DNA from: Hippasteria phrygiana
Taxonomy: Eukaryota > Echinodermata > Asteroidea > Valvatida > Goniasteridae
DNA length: 64,000 nucleotides
Reading direction: 5' to 3'
Assembly: GCA_037893225.1 (NCBI GenBank)
Contig: JAZGUH010000939.1
Coordinates: 450,309-514,308, forward strand
This document shows positions 54,640-64,000 of the stretch, piece after piece. Made by a program: the position numbers and the translations under genes. Within the stretch, counting starts at the first letter, position 1, and each line of letters begins with the position of its first letter. The notes under the pieces were generated by a model. That model made no database searches. It was not told where the DNA came from and saw nothing but the letters and a program-made list of their open reading frames with translations.

Positions 54640-55515
54640 AGCAGGATCACTCCACGCGAAACACGACGTGAAACACGACGCGAGCACGACGCGACGCACG
54701 ACATGACGCGACGCATGACGCGACGCATGATGCGAGCACGATGCGACGCACGACACGAGCATGACGCGACGCACGACGCAACCACGACGCGACACACGAC
54801 GCGACACACGATGCCATGCACGACAGTGCGACGCGATTGGCGACGGAAGGAGCGACGTTGAGAAAAGAAAACCTGCAAGCTAGAAAAAAACGACGCGACG
54901 GCACGACGCGACGTACGACGCGACGCCAGAATGTGCAAAAAAGTAATGGGAAAAAAGCGACGGCAGATGCGACGGCACGATGCAACGGTGCCGTCGTGCC
55001 GTCGCGTCGTATAGTCGCGTCGCGTGTGGAAGAGGCAAAGCGGTATGTCGTAAATAGTAGTACACCATAATAGACGACAAAATTGCGTCGCGTCGTGCCG
55101 TCGCCCCGATGGCACGACGCGATGTCACGACGCGACAGCACGACGTCACCGTCGCGTCGTGCCGTCGCATCGTGGCGTCGCCTGTTCCTATGCTACTTTT
55201 ATGCAGTATGCCTGCCGTCGCGTCGTGCCGTCGCGTCGTGCCGTCGTGCCTTTGCATCCTGCCGTCGCGTCGTGCCGTCGCGTCGTGCCGTCGCGTCGTG
55301 CCGTCGCGTCGTGCCGTCGCGTCGTGCCGTCGCGTCGTGCCGTCGCGTCGTGCCGTCGCGTCGTGCCGTCGCGTCGTGCCGTCGCGTCGTGCCGTCGCGT
55401 CGTGCCGTCGCGTCGTGCCGTCGCGTCGTGCCGTTGCGCCGTCGAGCCGTTGCGTCGTGCCTTCTAGCCGTCGCGTCGTGCCGTCGAGCCGTCGCGTCGT
55501 GCCGTCGCCTTAGAC
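54640..55515. repeat. CpG-rich minisatellites, right arm
   Basis: 54640-54830 is a degenerate CACGACGCGACG array mirroring 52127-52510. 54890-55080 mirrors 51890-52080. 55200-55515 is a very regular 13-bp array, CGTCGTGCCGTCG, much longer than its left-arm counterpart. Open frames here are artefacts of the stop-free unit. Confidence 0.9.
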
Positions 55516-55535
55516 TAGTGGAAATAGGGGCGGCC

Positions 55536-58254
55536 TTACAGACGTAGCCCCGTTCCAAAAATACTATACACTTTTAAAATTGGCCATAGTTTTATTCTGT
55601 AGCAATATAGACAAGATATGTTCATATGTACTTTTAGAGTAACTCTTCCTGCTTCTTTTGGTGAAATTTTTACTGGATTAGTTTTCATGTATGACTACAC
55701 AGAAGACAATTAAGGGGATCGGGTGAAATCTGAGTTGCGCCAACTGTTCATTGCCTTGAATCAACCGGTGGAGTGGCCCTAAGATCTCCTGATGTGACCC
55801 CTCTTGACTACTTTTATGGGGATATCTGAAAGCTCGGGTTTTCACCACTCAGCAAATCTGGATGACCTCCAGGAAAGGATAACTCGTGAAATTGACATTC
55901 TCAGACAAGACAGGGAGATGATTCGCCGTGCTGTTGCAGGAATGATGCGCCGAGCCCAGCTGTGCATCTATTTTATTTATTTATTTATATATTTCTGATG
56001 TTTAACCAGGGTAACCTGTTCACATAATAAACGTGGTCTTCCACGGGGCCCTGGGGTTTAAAATTATTAAGAAATAATAAAGTTAAAAATGTAAAATATT
56101 ATTCCAAAAGCAGACCCAAAGCATGTAATGATATAAAAGGAAACACTTATAAAATTATAGAAATTAAAACCCTTCACCTAAAAACAATAAAACAGAATTA
56201 AACAGAATTAAAACAATAACAACAAAAAACAGTATAAAATACACATACACACAGGGCAAACGGAACGAACAGATAACAAGACAGGGAACAAATGAAACTG
56301 GCAAGATGTACAAAACAAAGAAGATAGATAGGACAATAGGACCATGCAGAAAGGAAACAATAAGACAAACAAACAATTCTGACAGGTCATTCAACATAAA
56401 ATACTTTAAAACAATAAAACAATAATAAAAATTAAGAGGCAGATTCTGCAAGCCATTTCTTTACCTTAATCTTAAAACTGTCAAGTGAGCAAGATAACCG
56501 GAAGTTTGAAGGTAGGCTGTTCCACACCGTGATACAAGTTACAAGCGGACTATATTTGAGGCAGTCAGCTTTAAATTTCGGTAATATCAAATTGTCTGAT
56601 GTTGACTGTCTTGTGGCATAACTGTGAACACTTGATAACTTGACGGTACATTCATTCAGATATGTGGGCATAAGACCATGATTACATTTATACATAGGGA
56701 CTGCCCTGAGATAAAAAATATCGTTTCTCCAAGGAAAGCCAGCCAAGATCATTAAATAAATCACTAGAGGGATAATCATATCCTTTCCCTAAAATTATTC
56801 TAGCAGCATACTTTTGTAATTTAAGAAGTTTATCCAGATGTTTGTGAAATCGCTGCGACCAAATTTGCGAACAATAATCAAAATGCGGTAAAACAAAGAC
56901 ATCGTACAATAATTTTAAGGAATGAACTGGCAAGAATGGCTTCACTCGTCTCATCATACTCAGTTTGGCTTGAACAGTGCTTATGACTTTTTCAACGTGA
57001 TCTGTCCACTTTAATTCTTCGTCTATAGTGAGACCAAGACATTTGGCTTTGTGAACATGGGTAATTGTGTTACCATTCACCTCAATCTTAAAATCAACAA
57101 TACTTTCGAATTTAGGCTTAGTTCCAATAATCATCACGTTAGTTTTATCATAATTTAAAACCAGACGATGTTTCTCTAGCCACGTACTAATTTCATCAAA
57201 AGCGACAGATAATTTCTGACGAATTTCAGTTGAAGTTTTACCGCAGACAGTAAGCGTTGTATCGTCTGCATACATATCCACTATGCCTTCACTGACTGAG
57301 TTTGGTAACGTGTTCACATAGATAGAGAATAACAAAGGACCAAGAATTGATCCTTGTGGTACACCGCATGTGACTGTAAGTGGACTAGAAAATATAAATT
57401 GTTCAAGCAAACCTTTTGAGCGCGTCCGGACAAATAGCTTTGAAACCATCTCAGCGTGTTCACAGATGAACCGATTGATTTAAGCTTGGCAAGAATAATA
57501 ACATGATTTACGGTATCGAAGGCTTTCCTAAGATCAATAAATGCAACGCCATTTAAATTACCATTATCAACACTTCTGCTCCACTGTGTAACCAATTTGA
57601 AAAGGGCTGTAGTAGTTGAGTGTTGTGGTCGGAATCCTGACTGATTCGGATGAATGAATGTATATTTATTTAAATAGGTCAGTAACTGATCATACACTGC
57701 CCGTTCTAAAACTTTACTTAATACTGGTAAAATGGAAATCGGGCGGTAATTATCAACATCACATTTGTCGCCCGATTTATAAAGAGGAATCACTTTGGCC
57801 CTTTTCATACCCTCTGGAACATACCCGTTTATTAAAGATAAATTAATAATTTTAGTAAGTGAATGCATTGAACGAGATGGTGGGCATGTTGTGGACTAAG
57901 ACACCGTAGAATTTAATTGCCTTTTTAATTTAATTTAAATGTTTTAAATACACACGAGGTTTAAAAGCTAATACAATTATTTTGTGTCTCTTTGATAGAC
58001 AATGGTTGAGTTCTTTTAAATTGTCTCTTTCTTATCCAGCCCTGACCAGTTGGCGCAACTCAGATTTCACCCGATCCCCTTAATTGTCTCATGTGCAGTC
58101 ATGCATGAAAACTAATCCAGTAAAAATGTCACCAAAAGAAGCAGGAAGAGTTACCGGTACTCTAAAAGTACATATGAAAATATCTTATCTATATTGCTAT
58201 AGAATAAAACTATGGCCAATTTTAAAAGTGTATAGTTTTTTGGCTCACACTGTA
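55536..58254. mobile_element. Mariner-like element remnant, right-arm copy, split by a LINE
   Basis: The same terminal repeats as the left copy are found in inverted order (55536-55740 and 58040-58254). A transposase remnant on + reads ANLDDLQERITREIDILRQD. A LINE interrupts it at 55968-57864 between TGTGCAT and GCATTGAACGAGATGG, which are contiguous in the left-arm copy. Confidence 0.8.
55968..57864 (-). mobile_element. CR1/L2-like LINE inserted only in the right arm
   Basis: On minus, from 57864: NYRPISILPVLSKVLER, GFRPQHSTTTALF, FIDLRKAFDTVNHVI, a frameshift near 57320-57440, then TCGVPQGSILGPLLFSIYVN, MYADDTTLTV, and a C-terminal region to 56440 after another frameshift near 56690-56770. 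The 3' end has an ATTTA/TTTAT tail at 55969-55990. It is 5' truncated and lacks the endonuclease. A short TGCAT is shared by both flanks as a possible target duplication. Confidence 0.82.
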
Positions 58255-58261
58255 TAGCAAA

Positions 58262-58670
58262 AACTTTACGCGCGTAACTAATTCTTCAAAATAATCATTG
58301 TTATGCTTTATATATAGCGCTTTCCATCGTATCAACGATCTCAAAGCGCTTTACAATTACCCCGTTCATCAGGCCCTGGACCACGCGGCAGCCGATATCA
58401 GCGCTCAATTGGCCTCGACCGTCTCAGGTACCCATTTATACTCCTGGGTGGAGAGAGGAAATTATAGTTAAGTGTCTTTCCCAAGGGCACAAACACCATG
58501 TTCTTGGCAGGGTTCGAACCCACGCACCATCGTACATGAGTCGAACACCGTAACCACTGGACCATGGCATTCTACAGGAGTCATTTTTTCGGGTTGGATT
58601 CGAACCCACGATCGAACCCACAACTACTGCATTTGAGAGTACATGACTTAACCACTAGACCATGCGAGTC
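58262..58670 (-). repeat. tRNA-derived SINE, right-arm copy
   Basis: Reverse complement of the SINE at 50664-51020, with GGCAGGGTTCGAACCCACGC and GGATTCGAACCCACGATCG boxes. Differences between the two copies are scattered single bases. Confidence 0.8.
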
Positions 58671-59399
58671 ACATGGAAGCAATACTTAGTTCATGAGGAT
58701 TGGAGGAATGCATAATTCCAAGATAATCAGGAAGGTCTAGTCCTGATGTAGAGGCTTTTAATGTATAAGTTTGGTATGGTGCAACGAGTTAATATAGGTT
58801 TTACCTGACGATTTTCCAAAATGTGCATTCGAATTTGTTAAACTTGAATTTAATCTCGCGCTGATTTTGAGAACGACGTATATCCGGGTTTCATTTTCGC
58901 AGAAACTAGCATTCGATTTAATTTTTCATCATTCAAATAAATGAATGTGCATAACGTTTTATTTCAACGATTACAAATGCGTGATTAGGCTTTCGGTTTG
59001 ACGTATGCGTGGCCGATTATTAAGAATGTGCAATCTATTTCGCAGCAAATTGATTTGTTATTGTGACAACAAGGCCTGAATTTGATTTCTTTTTTCATTT
59101 GTTATAATTCAAATTCGCAAATTCTGCATTCAATTTAAATACAGTATCTTAGGCCTATACAATTCATGATACAACTTTGATTGATTAATTAATTAATCAA
59201 TGTATTGTAGGCCTAATTTGATTCTTAATGTGTTTGTTCTTTGTTATTGTTGGTTCTTTGTCTTAATTGTATTTAGTTATCTATCTGTATTTCTTTTTTG
59301 GTATTTGTTTTTAATGTTAGTGCCCCCTGTTCCCCCACTGATAAATGTAAGTGCCCCTGTGCCCCGATATATCGAGTGCCTTTTTTCACAGCTACCCTC

Positions 59400-59825
59400 C
59401 ACCAATACAAATGACCTTGCTACGCCTATGCACGGGGGGGGGGGTCTAACATTTTACAGTGGGGGCACAGGGGCACTAACATTTTTCAGTGGGGGAACAG
59501 GGGGCACTATAATTTCCAGTGAGGGCACACTAGGGCCAGCAGCATGAAGGAAATCATTTTAATCTTGCGGCGATTGTGTGGTTACGGGCCCCGTTCCTAT
59601 AAGAGAACAAAATCCACTTTGAAGTTATTAGACTTACCAACCTAGCTTGCGACATTAAAAACCAACAGGTATGTCGTATAGATAGAGGGCAGGGTTTCAA
59701 TTTTGTGTGGGGAATTTTGGGTAAAAACTCTGAAAATATTGGGGGGGGGGGGGGTAAATACCCCCTTACCCCCTTACCCCCCCCCCCCCCCCCCCCCCCC
59801 CCCCGCTGGCTACGCCTATGCATGC
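59400..59825. repeat. Poly-G/poly-C elements, right arm
   Basis: GCTACGCCTATGCACGGGGG at about 59421 and CCCCGCTGGCTACGCCTATG at about 59802 are the mirror copies of 49906 and 49609. Between them lie repeated GGGGGCACAGGGGCACTAAC units (about 59460-59520). Confidence 0.6.
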
Positions 59826-60616
59826 CTCTGCCTGTTTGACTACAATATCGGGGTTGTTTTTAAGGTTGTTTGTGGCGGATACTGATTAGTTGTTTTGCCG
59901 ATTTATTAGCCCCATTGGGCAAGTTTAATAAATTTGGTTGCTGCCAGGTGTTCTTTCAGTGTTATCTTGTAACTTTCAAGAGTCAAAATGTATAAAAAAC
60001 GGAAGACAAACAGTACAAAAACTTTAAATACACTGTTGTGTTGTCAGGCATAGGGACAAAAGTGTGCATTATTTTTACATTAGACGTAAGTCCCCTATAC
60101 ATAGGGTAAATTACGGTATCATGAGCAGCAACTTTAGTGTCATAATTGTCTTCATCTCCCCTTCTCTCTCGCCAACACTCCATCCCCTACTCGGCGACAT
60201 GGACTTACGCCACTGCTTGGAGATCGTCCCAGCGTTCTCGGAAAGATCTCTAAAATGTTAGAGCTCTATGTAGGTGTGGGTGCCGTATTTTCACTTCCAG
60301 ATAGGGGGGGGGGGGGGTGTTGGTGTGGTGGTCTGAATTGCCTGGGGACAAAGTCAATTGACGTTCTCTTCCAGGGATATTACTTGTTTGAATTTGTCGT
60401 GGTTTGAATTTGATGGTGTAAGGTCGGTGTGGTTTTGTGAGTTTTGGGAAGTAGAAGGCCCATGTTGTGTTTCCAGTTCCAGCGATAGAACTAGAGAGCC
60501 ATTGTCGCTGTATCCAGAGAACCTGTCTACATGGGATGCTCGAGGATGAGGAGCTCGAGGGAGATGGAGGCGGCGGACTTGATTGGGTCTTGGTCTTGGT
60601 ACTTGAACATTTTCCA

Positions 60617-60900
60617 GTAGGTTTCATCGGGTTAATGCACGAGCTGATCTAGCTCAATTTTGGGGGTGGGGACATTCGGAGCGTCTGGCGGGCACAAGTT
60701 ACACCCACCATTGAAAATGTCTGGCAGTGGCCATTTGTGATATCTGGGACTATGCCGAACATTCTAATAGGTTTCATCGGATTAACTTTCCAGCTAATCT
60801 AGCTCAATTTCGGGGTACCATCTGGCCGGCACACTCCACCACTGAAAATGTCTGGCAGTGGCCCATTCATGATACCTGGGACTATGCCGAACAAACTACA
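60617..60900 (+). repeat. Tandem duplication of about 140 bp
   Basis: TAGGTTTCATCGG, AGCTGATCTAGCTCAATTT, AAAATGTCTGGCAGTGGCC and CTGGGACTATGCCGAACA occur twice. The left arm has only the last part of this sequence, so the duplication or its loss is later than the inverted repeat. Confidence 0.8.
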
Positions 60901-61104
60901 ACGTAAAAGACGAATTTACTGAAAAAGGCGGGTAGGCGCTCCAAAAATGTATTTAAAAAAAAAACATTCACTTGTTTTCTCATTTAAAATATACCGATTG
61001 ACAATTAAAACAACGTCATACATGTACAATGTACATTGTACATGTTTTCGGTGCTGAGTTGTGAAATGCGCCCTCTATTGGCCCTGATCACAAGCCCTTT
61101 TTGC

Positions 61105-61365
61105 CGGGCCGACGGCACGACGGCACGACGCGACGGCACGACGGCCCGACGCGACGGCACGACGGCACGGCACGACGGCACGACGCGACGGGCACTACGA
61201 TACAACACGACGCGACGGCACGACGCGACGGCCACGACGGGCACGCCGTTGACACTGCATAAACGTAATGAGGAACGAGGCGACGGCACGACGCGACGGC
61301 ACGACGCGACGGAGCCGTCGTGCCGTCGCGTCGTGCCGTCGGGGCGACGGCACGACGCGACGCAG
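61105..61365. repeat. CpG-rich minisatellite at the outer edge of the right arm
   Basis: Units of GACGGCACGACGC up to about 61310 then flip to GTCGTGCCGTCGC. The flank ACTGCGTCGCGTCGTGCCGT with ACGACAAAA (reversed) also occurs at 55075-55100. It mirrors the array at 39958-40960. Confidence 0.85.
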
Positions 61366-62400
61366 TTTTGTCGTCTTTGGAATTCCATAGAAAATAGGTT
61401 GAAGAATTGTCGTGCGATGAATATTCTTGTTGCAATTGGTTGTGTTTCGATCAAAAATAACTGACGTTGCGGTGGAAGACCCTTGACCAAACTTGACTAA
61501 AGCGGGTGACGCAGTTATGCCGTCCTGCCATGATGTGAATGAATTCCATGACGTCCAGTTCGAACAACTTTCACACGGGTTTTCCTATTCGCACAGGCGA
61601 CATTTGAAGCACGTTGTGTGAATGTCGAACCCCAAAGGCTTCTCTAAATGTCTTTTTCTTAGTTTTGGTAGGTTTTGACATGTTGCCGGCGGAACAGTCG
61701 GAAATAAGGTCCGATAAGCCTATATTGTGTAACGCTGAAGAGCGAGCCAAAAGCGCATGTACACTCAGCAGTGCGCCCTGGAAAAAAAGGGGCGAGTCTT
61801 TGCAAGGGATTCTGGAAAATGCAGTGTGTATGTGAGTTTGTATAGCTATTCAAACCGTGGACCTTTAACAAAGAGGACAATAGGGTCTACGATTTTTGTC
61901 AAGGTCCACGGTTAAAAATCGTGTACAAAACCAATAAGGATCCTTCCAAAAAAGTACAAACAATAGGAGGACAATAGGAGGTGCACGGATAAAGGTGTTT
62001 ACACATACAGGTTCTGTATATACGTCCGAGGACAAGAGGAGACAGAAAATACAAAGGAACCTTTCTTGTCCTCGCAAGTCGGTCTTTTGTTGAAATCGGT
62101 CCTCGGACGTTATAATACGTGCTTAGTCCATGTGGTTGGGGTTATATTAAAGGAACAATAGGAAACACAAAGCATTGTCCTCGGAAGTAGGACCACTGGC
62201 GGCGGAACAGGAGGGGCAGGGGGGCCGGGGGGGGGGGGGGGGCACTTTTCCCTCTTGGGGGCAATTGGCCCCCCACTTTTGGCAGTTCCGCATAAAGAAA
62301 AACCTAGCACTTGGCGCTGATTTGCCCCCCCCCCCCCCCCCCCCCCCCACTTTCAAAAGTGTTCCGCCGCCCCTGAGTAGGACTTTACACTTGTGTGTGT
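61366..62400. other. Region without recognisable genes
   Basis: Short ORFs here have no recognised pattern. Poly-G at 62227-62243 and poly-C at 62325-62348 bracket a stretch with near-inverted GGCGGAACAGGAGGGGC / GTTCCGCCGCCCC ends, suggesting a small foldback of about 190 bp (62190-62375). Confidence 0.4.
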
Positions 62401-62430
62401 GGTGAGGAAATGTTCTTTTGTTATTGTAAG

Positions 62431-62765
62431 CGAAATTGCTTGCGCATGCGCATTGGAAATGCATTTGTAGGTATCGGAGGTGAGCTATTTTCTGTAATAG
62501 AAAACGAATTCCATATAGTTGAGTATGTATGGGGGGACCCCCGTGCACCCCCCCCCCCCCCCCCCCCCCCCACACACCCGAACTAATCCACACAAACATG
62601 CTTGCGCATAGCGCATTGGAAATGCATTTGTAGGTATCGGAGGTGAGCTATTTTCTGTAATAGAAAACGAATTCCATATAGTTGAGTATGTATGGGGGGA
62701 CCCCCCGTGTCACCCCCCCCCCCCCCCCCCCCCCCCCCACACCCGAACTAATCCACACAAACTTT
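62431..62765 (+). repeat. Tandem duplication of about 165 bp with poly-C tracts
   Basis: GCATTGGAAATGCATTTGTA, AGGTGAGCTATTTTCTGTAA and CGAATTCCATATAGTTGAG lead to a poly-C tract and CCGAACTAATCCACACAAAC, present twice in a row. Confidence 0.9.
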
Positions 62766-62799
62766 TTGGGGTGCCTTTTAAGGTCCAAAAACACCTTTG

Positions 62800-63250
62800 G
62801 GATGCTCTGGAGATATCCAAGATGGCGGCCAATATGGTCGCCAAAAATGGTCAAAATTGGGAAAAGTCATATATCAACCAACAAATATGATAAAAGCATA
62901 AATAGAATTGTTAGATATGTTTTTGACCCTTACAAATTCATTTCTGGTATTCTCGTTTTGCTATCATGCTTCAAATTCAAGATGGCGGCCAATACGGCCA
63001 CCAAAAGTGGTCAAATTTGAGAAAAATCGTAATATCAGAAAAGAATTATGATAAAGGCATAATTGAAAAAAGATATATGTTTTTACCCTTACAAAATACT
63101 TTCAAGCATTCTTCTGTTTTGCTACCATGCACCAAATTCAAGATGTTGCCCAATATGGATGCCCAAAATGGTGAAATTTGGAGAAAAGTCATATATTGGC
63201 CAAAAAAGGTAAGTGATGAGTATAAGTGAAAGTTGAGATTATGTATTTTA
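62800..63250 (+). repeat. Three diverged units of about 160 bp around AAGATGGCGGCCAATA
   Basis: CAAGATGGCGGCCAATATGG appears at about 62818, a near copy at 62980 and a more diverged copy (CAAGATGTTGCCCAATATGG) at 63140. Each is followed by CCAAAAWTGGTCAAATTTG and AGAAAAGTCATATAT-like sequence. Confidence 0.8.
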
Positions 63251-63339
63251 AACTCATATCTGGATGTTTCAAATTCAGGATTTGCGGTCAAAATGACCTT
63301 AGTAAATTAAAAGAAATACAAAATACATGTATCAGCAAT

Positions 63340-63590
63340 ATTTTTTAAATAGCCATGATCACTCCTTGGTGTTGTGAAAGAGAAAATAATAATTACCAAT
63401 TCTTAAATATATGGAGGTATTTCACATTAAGGGCTAATTTATTAAGTAAAACCTATAGACATTTTATAGCGATTGTCCACCGCTTTAACACACACTTGGT
63501 ATTGTGAAAAACAAAATAATAAACCCATTCTGGAGTACATCTGGAGGTATCTCAAATAAAGGCAAAAGTTAAACCTATAGACATTTTATA
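63340..63590 (+). repeat. Tandem repeat of about 115 bp interrupted by a MITE
   Basis: AACCTATAGACATTTTATAG then CGATTGTCCAC, followed by TTGGTRTTGTGAAA and ATCTGGAGGTAT-like words, occurs at 63360-63480 and 63482-63590. A third unit resumes at 63987 with GCGACTGTCCAG after the MITE. Confidence 0.75.
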
Positions 63591-63984
63591 CAGGGTGGTC
63601 CAAAACCAACGGAATGACATACTTCCGCTACCTTTAGAGTCCAACCACCTGTACCGATGGATGGAGAATTTTTCTAGAAGAAAAATGACACTAAGACATC
63701 CCGATTCGGTCCAGTAGTTTTTGTTGCAGAGCCTATTTTGTGAAGCAAAGTCGGGGGTCAGTTGGTCCCGAGATGCTATCATCATCCTCTTTTCTGCATG
63801 GAACAAATGGCCAAGTGACCCGACCTTGCTTCACAAAATTGGCTCTGGAGCAAAAACTACTAGTCCGAATCGGGAGGTCTTAGTGTCATTTTTCTTCTAG
63901 AAAGAGTATCCATCCATCGGTACAGACGGTTTGACTCTAAAGGTAGCGGAAGTATGCCGTTCCGGGTTTTTTTTTACCACCCTG
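63591..63984. mobile_element. Mariner-type foldback MITE with TA target duplication
   Basis: The element starts CAGGGTGGTCCAAAACC and ends ACCACCCTG, flanked by TA at 63589-63590 and 63985-63986. The arms are about 185 bp each and imperfect inverted copies (CTTCCGCTACCTTTAGAGTC pairs with GACTCTAAAGGTAGCGGAAG). No coding capacity. Confidence 0.9.
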
Positions 63985-64000
63985 TATAGCGACTGTCCAG

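Larger units (their letters stand above)
40965..61085. repeat. Giant imperfect inverted repeat (palindrome) with loop at 53148-54081
   Basis: Left-arm blocks reappear as reverse complements in the right arm in mirror order: 40965-41546 with 59960-61085; 49479-51065 with 58255-59960; 51066-51855 with 55536-58254; 51856-53147 with 54082-55535. Identity by eye is high, with many small differences. Each arm has private insertions: 41547-49478 on the left, 55968-57864 on the right, and a duplicated stretch at about 60310-60890 on the right. The arms meet across about 930 bp of loop. Without insertions each arm is roughly 4-5 kb. Confidence 0.85.

Overview
The window is animal nuclear DNA made mostly of mobile elements nested inside one another. 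It contains tRNA-derived SINEs, non-LTR retrotransposons of several clades, a PIF/Harbinger transposon, mariner-like foldbacks, a THAP exon, a Polinton/Maverick (adintovirus-type) endogenous DNA virus and spliced genes with GT-AG introns. No bacterial operons, Shine-Dalgarno sites or phage genes are seen. The mix suggests a marine invertebrate (echinoderm, hemichordate, mollusc or similar), but I cannot name the species.

Positions 1-1558 hold a decayed gene with a PIN/FEN-like nuclease half and a cysteine-rich tail. From about 1900 to about 28390 lies a Polinton-like provirus: 5'-truncated major capsid protein and adenain-type protease on +; an unknown protein, a pX-like basic protein, the packaging ATPase, a small membrane protein and protein-primed PolB on -; then an acidic ORF, a short + ORF behind a TATA box and a death-domain-like gene on -. 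PolB is broken by frameshifts, a stop and a 12,990-bp CACTA/EnSpm-type transposon (9506-22495) with TA target duplication. That transposon carries about 14.5 copies of a 433-bp tandem repeat derived from its own end, a nested TTAA-flanked element (16278-18425) and an apparently intact three-exon gene (18686-20530). A CR1-like LINE (about 25921-27775) splits the death-domain-like gene.

From 28397 to 37800 there is an AP-endonuclease LINE (minus) with a Harbinger transposon inserted in it (28641-31530, CAT duplication), a second CR1/L2-like LINE and a Gypsy integrase scrap. A THAP-domain exon follows at 38287.

From about 40965 to 61085 the sequence is a giant inverted repeat. Its arms hold, in mirror order, a unique block, poly-G elements, a SINE, a mariner-like element, CpG-rich minisatellites and a unique block facing a loop of about 930 bp (53148-54081). 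The left arm has a private insertion of about 7.9 kb (41547-49478, containing a Tx1/L1-like LINE). The right arm has a private CR1-like LINE (55968-57864). The remainder to 64000 is short tandem duplications and a mariner-type MITE inserted in one of them.

Most genes here belong to mobile elements or to the provirus. The best candidates for function are the intact capsid-side provirus ORFs (protease, ATPase, pX-like), the three-exon gene inside the CACTA element and the THAP exon.
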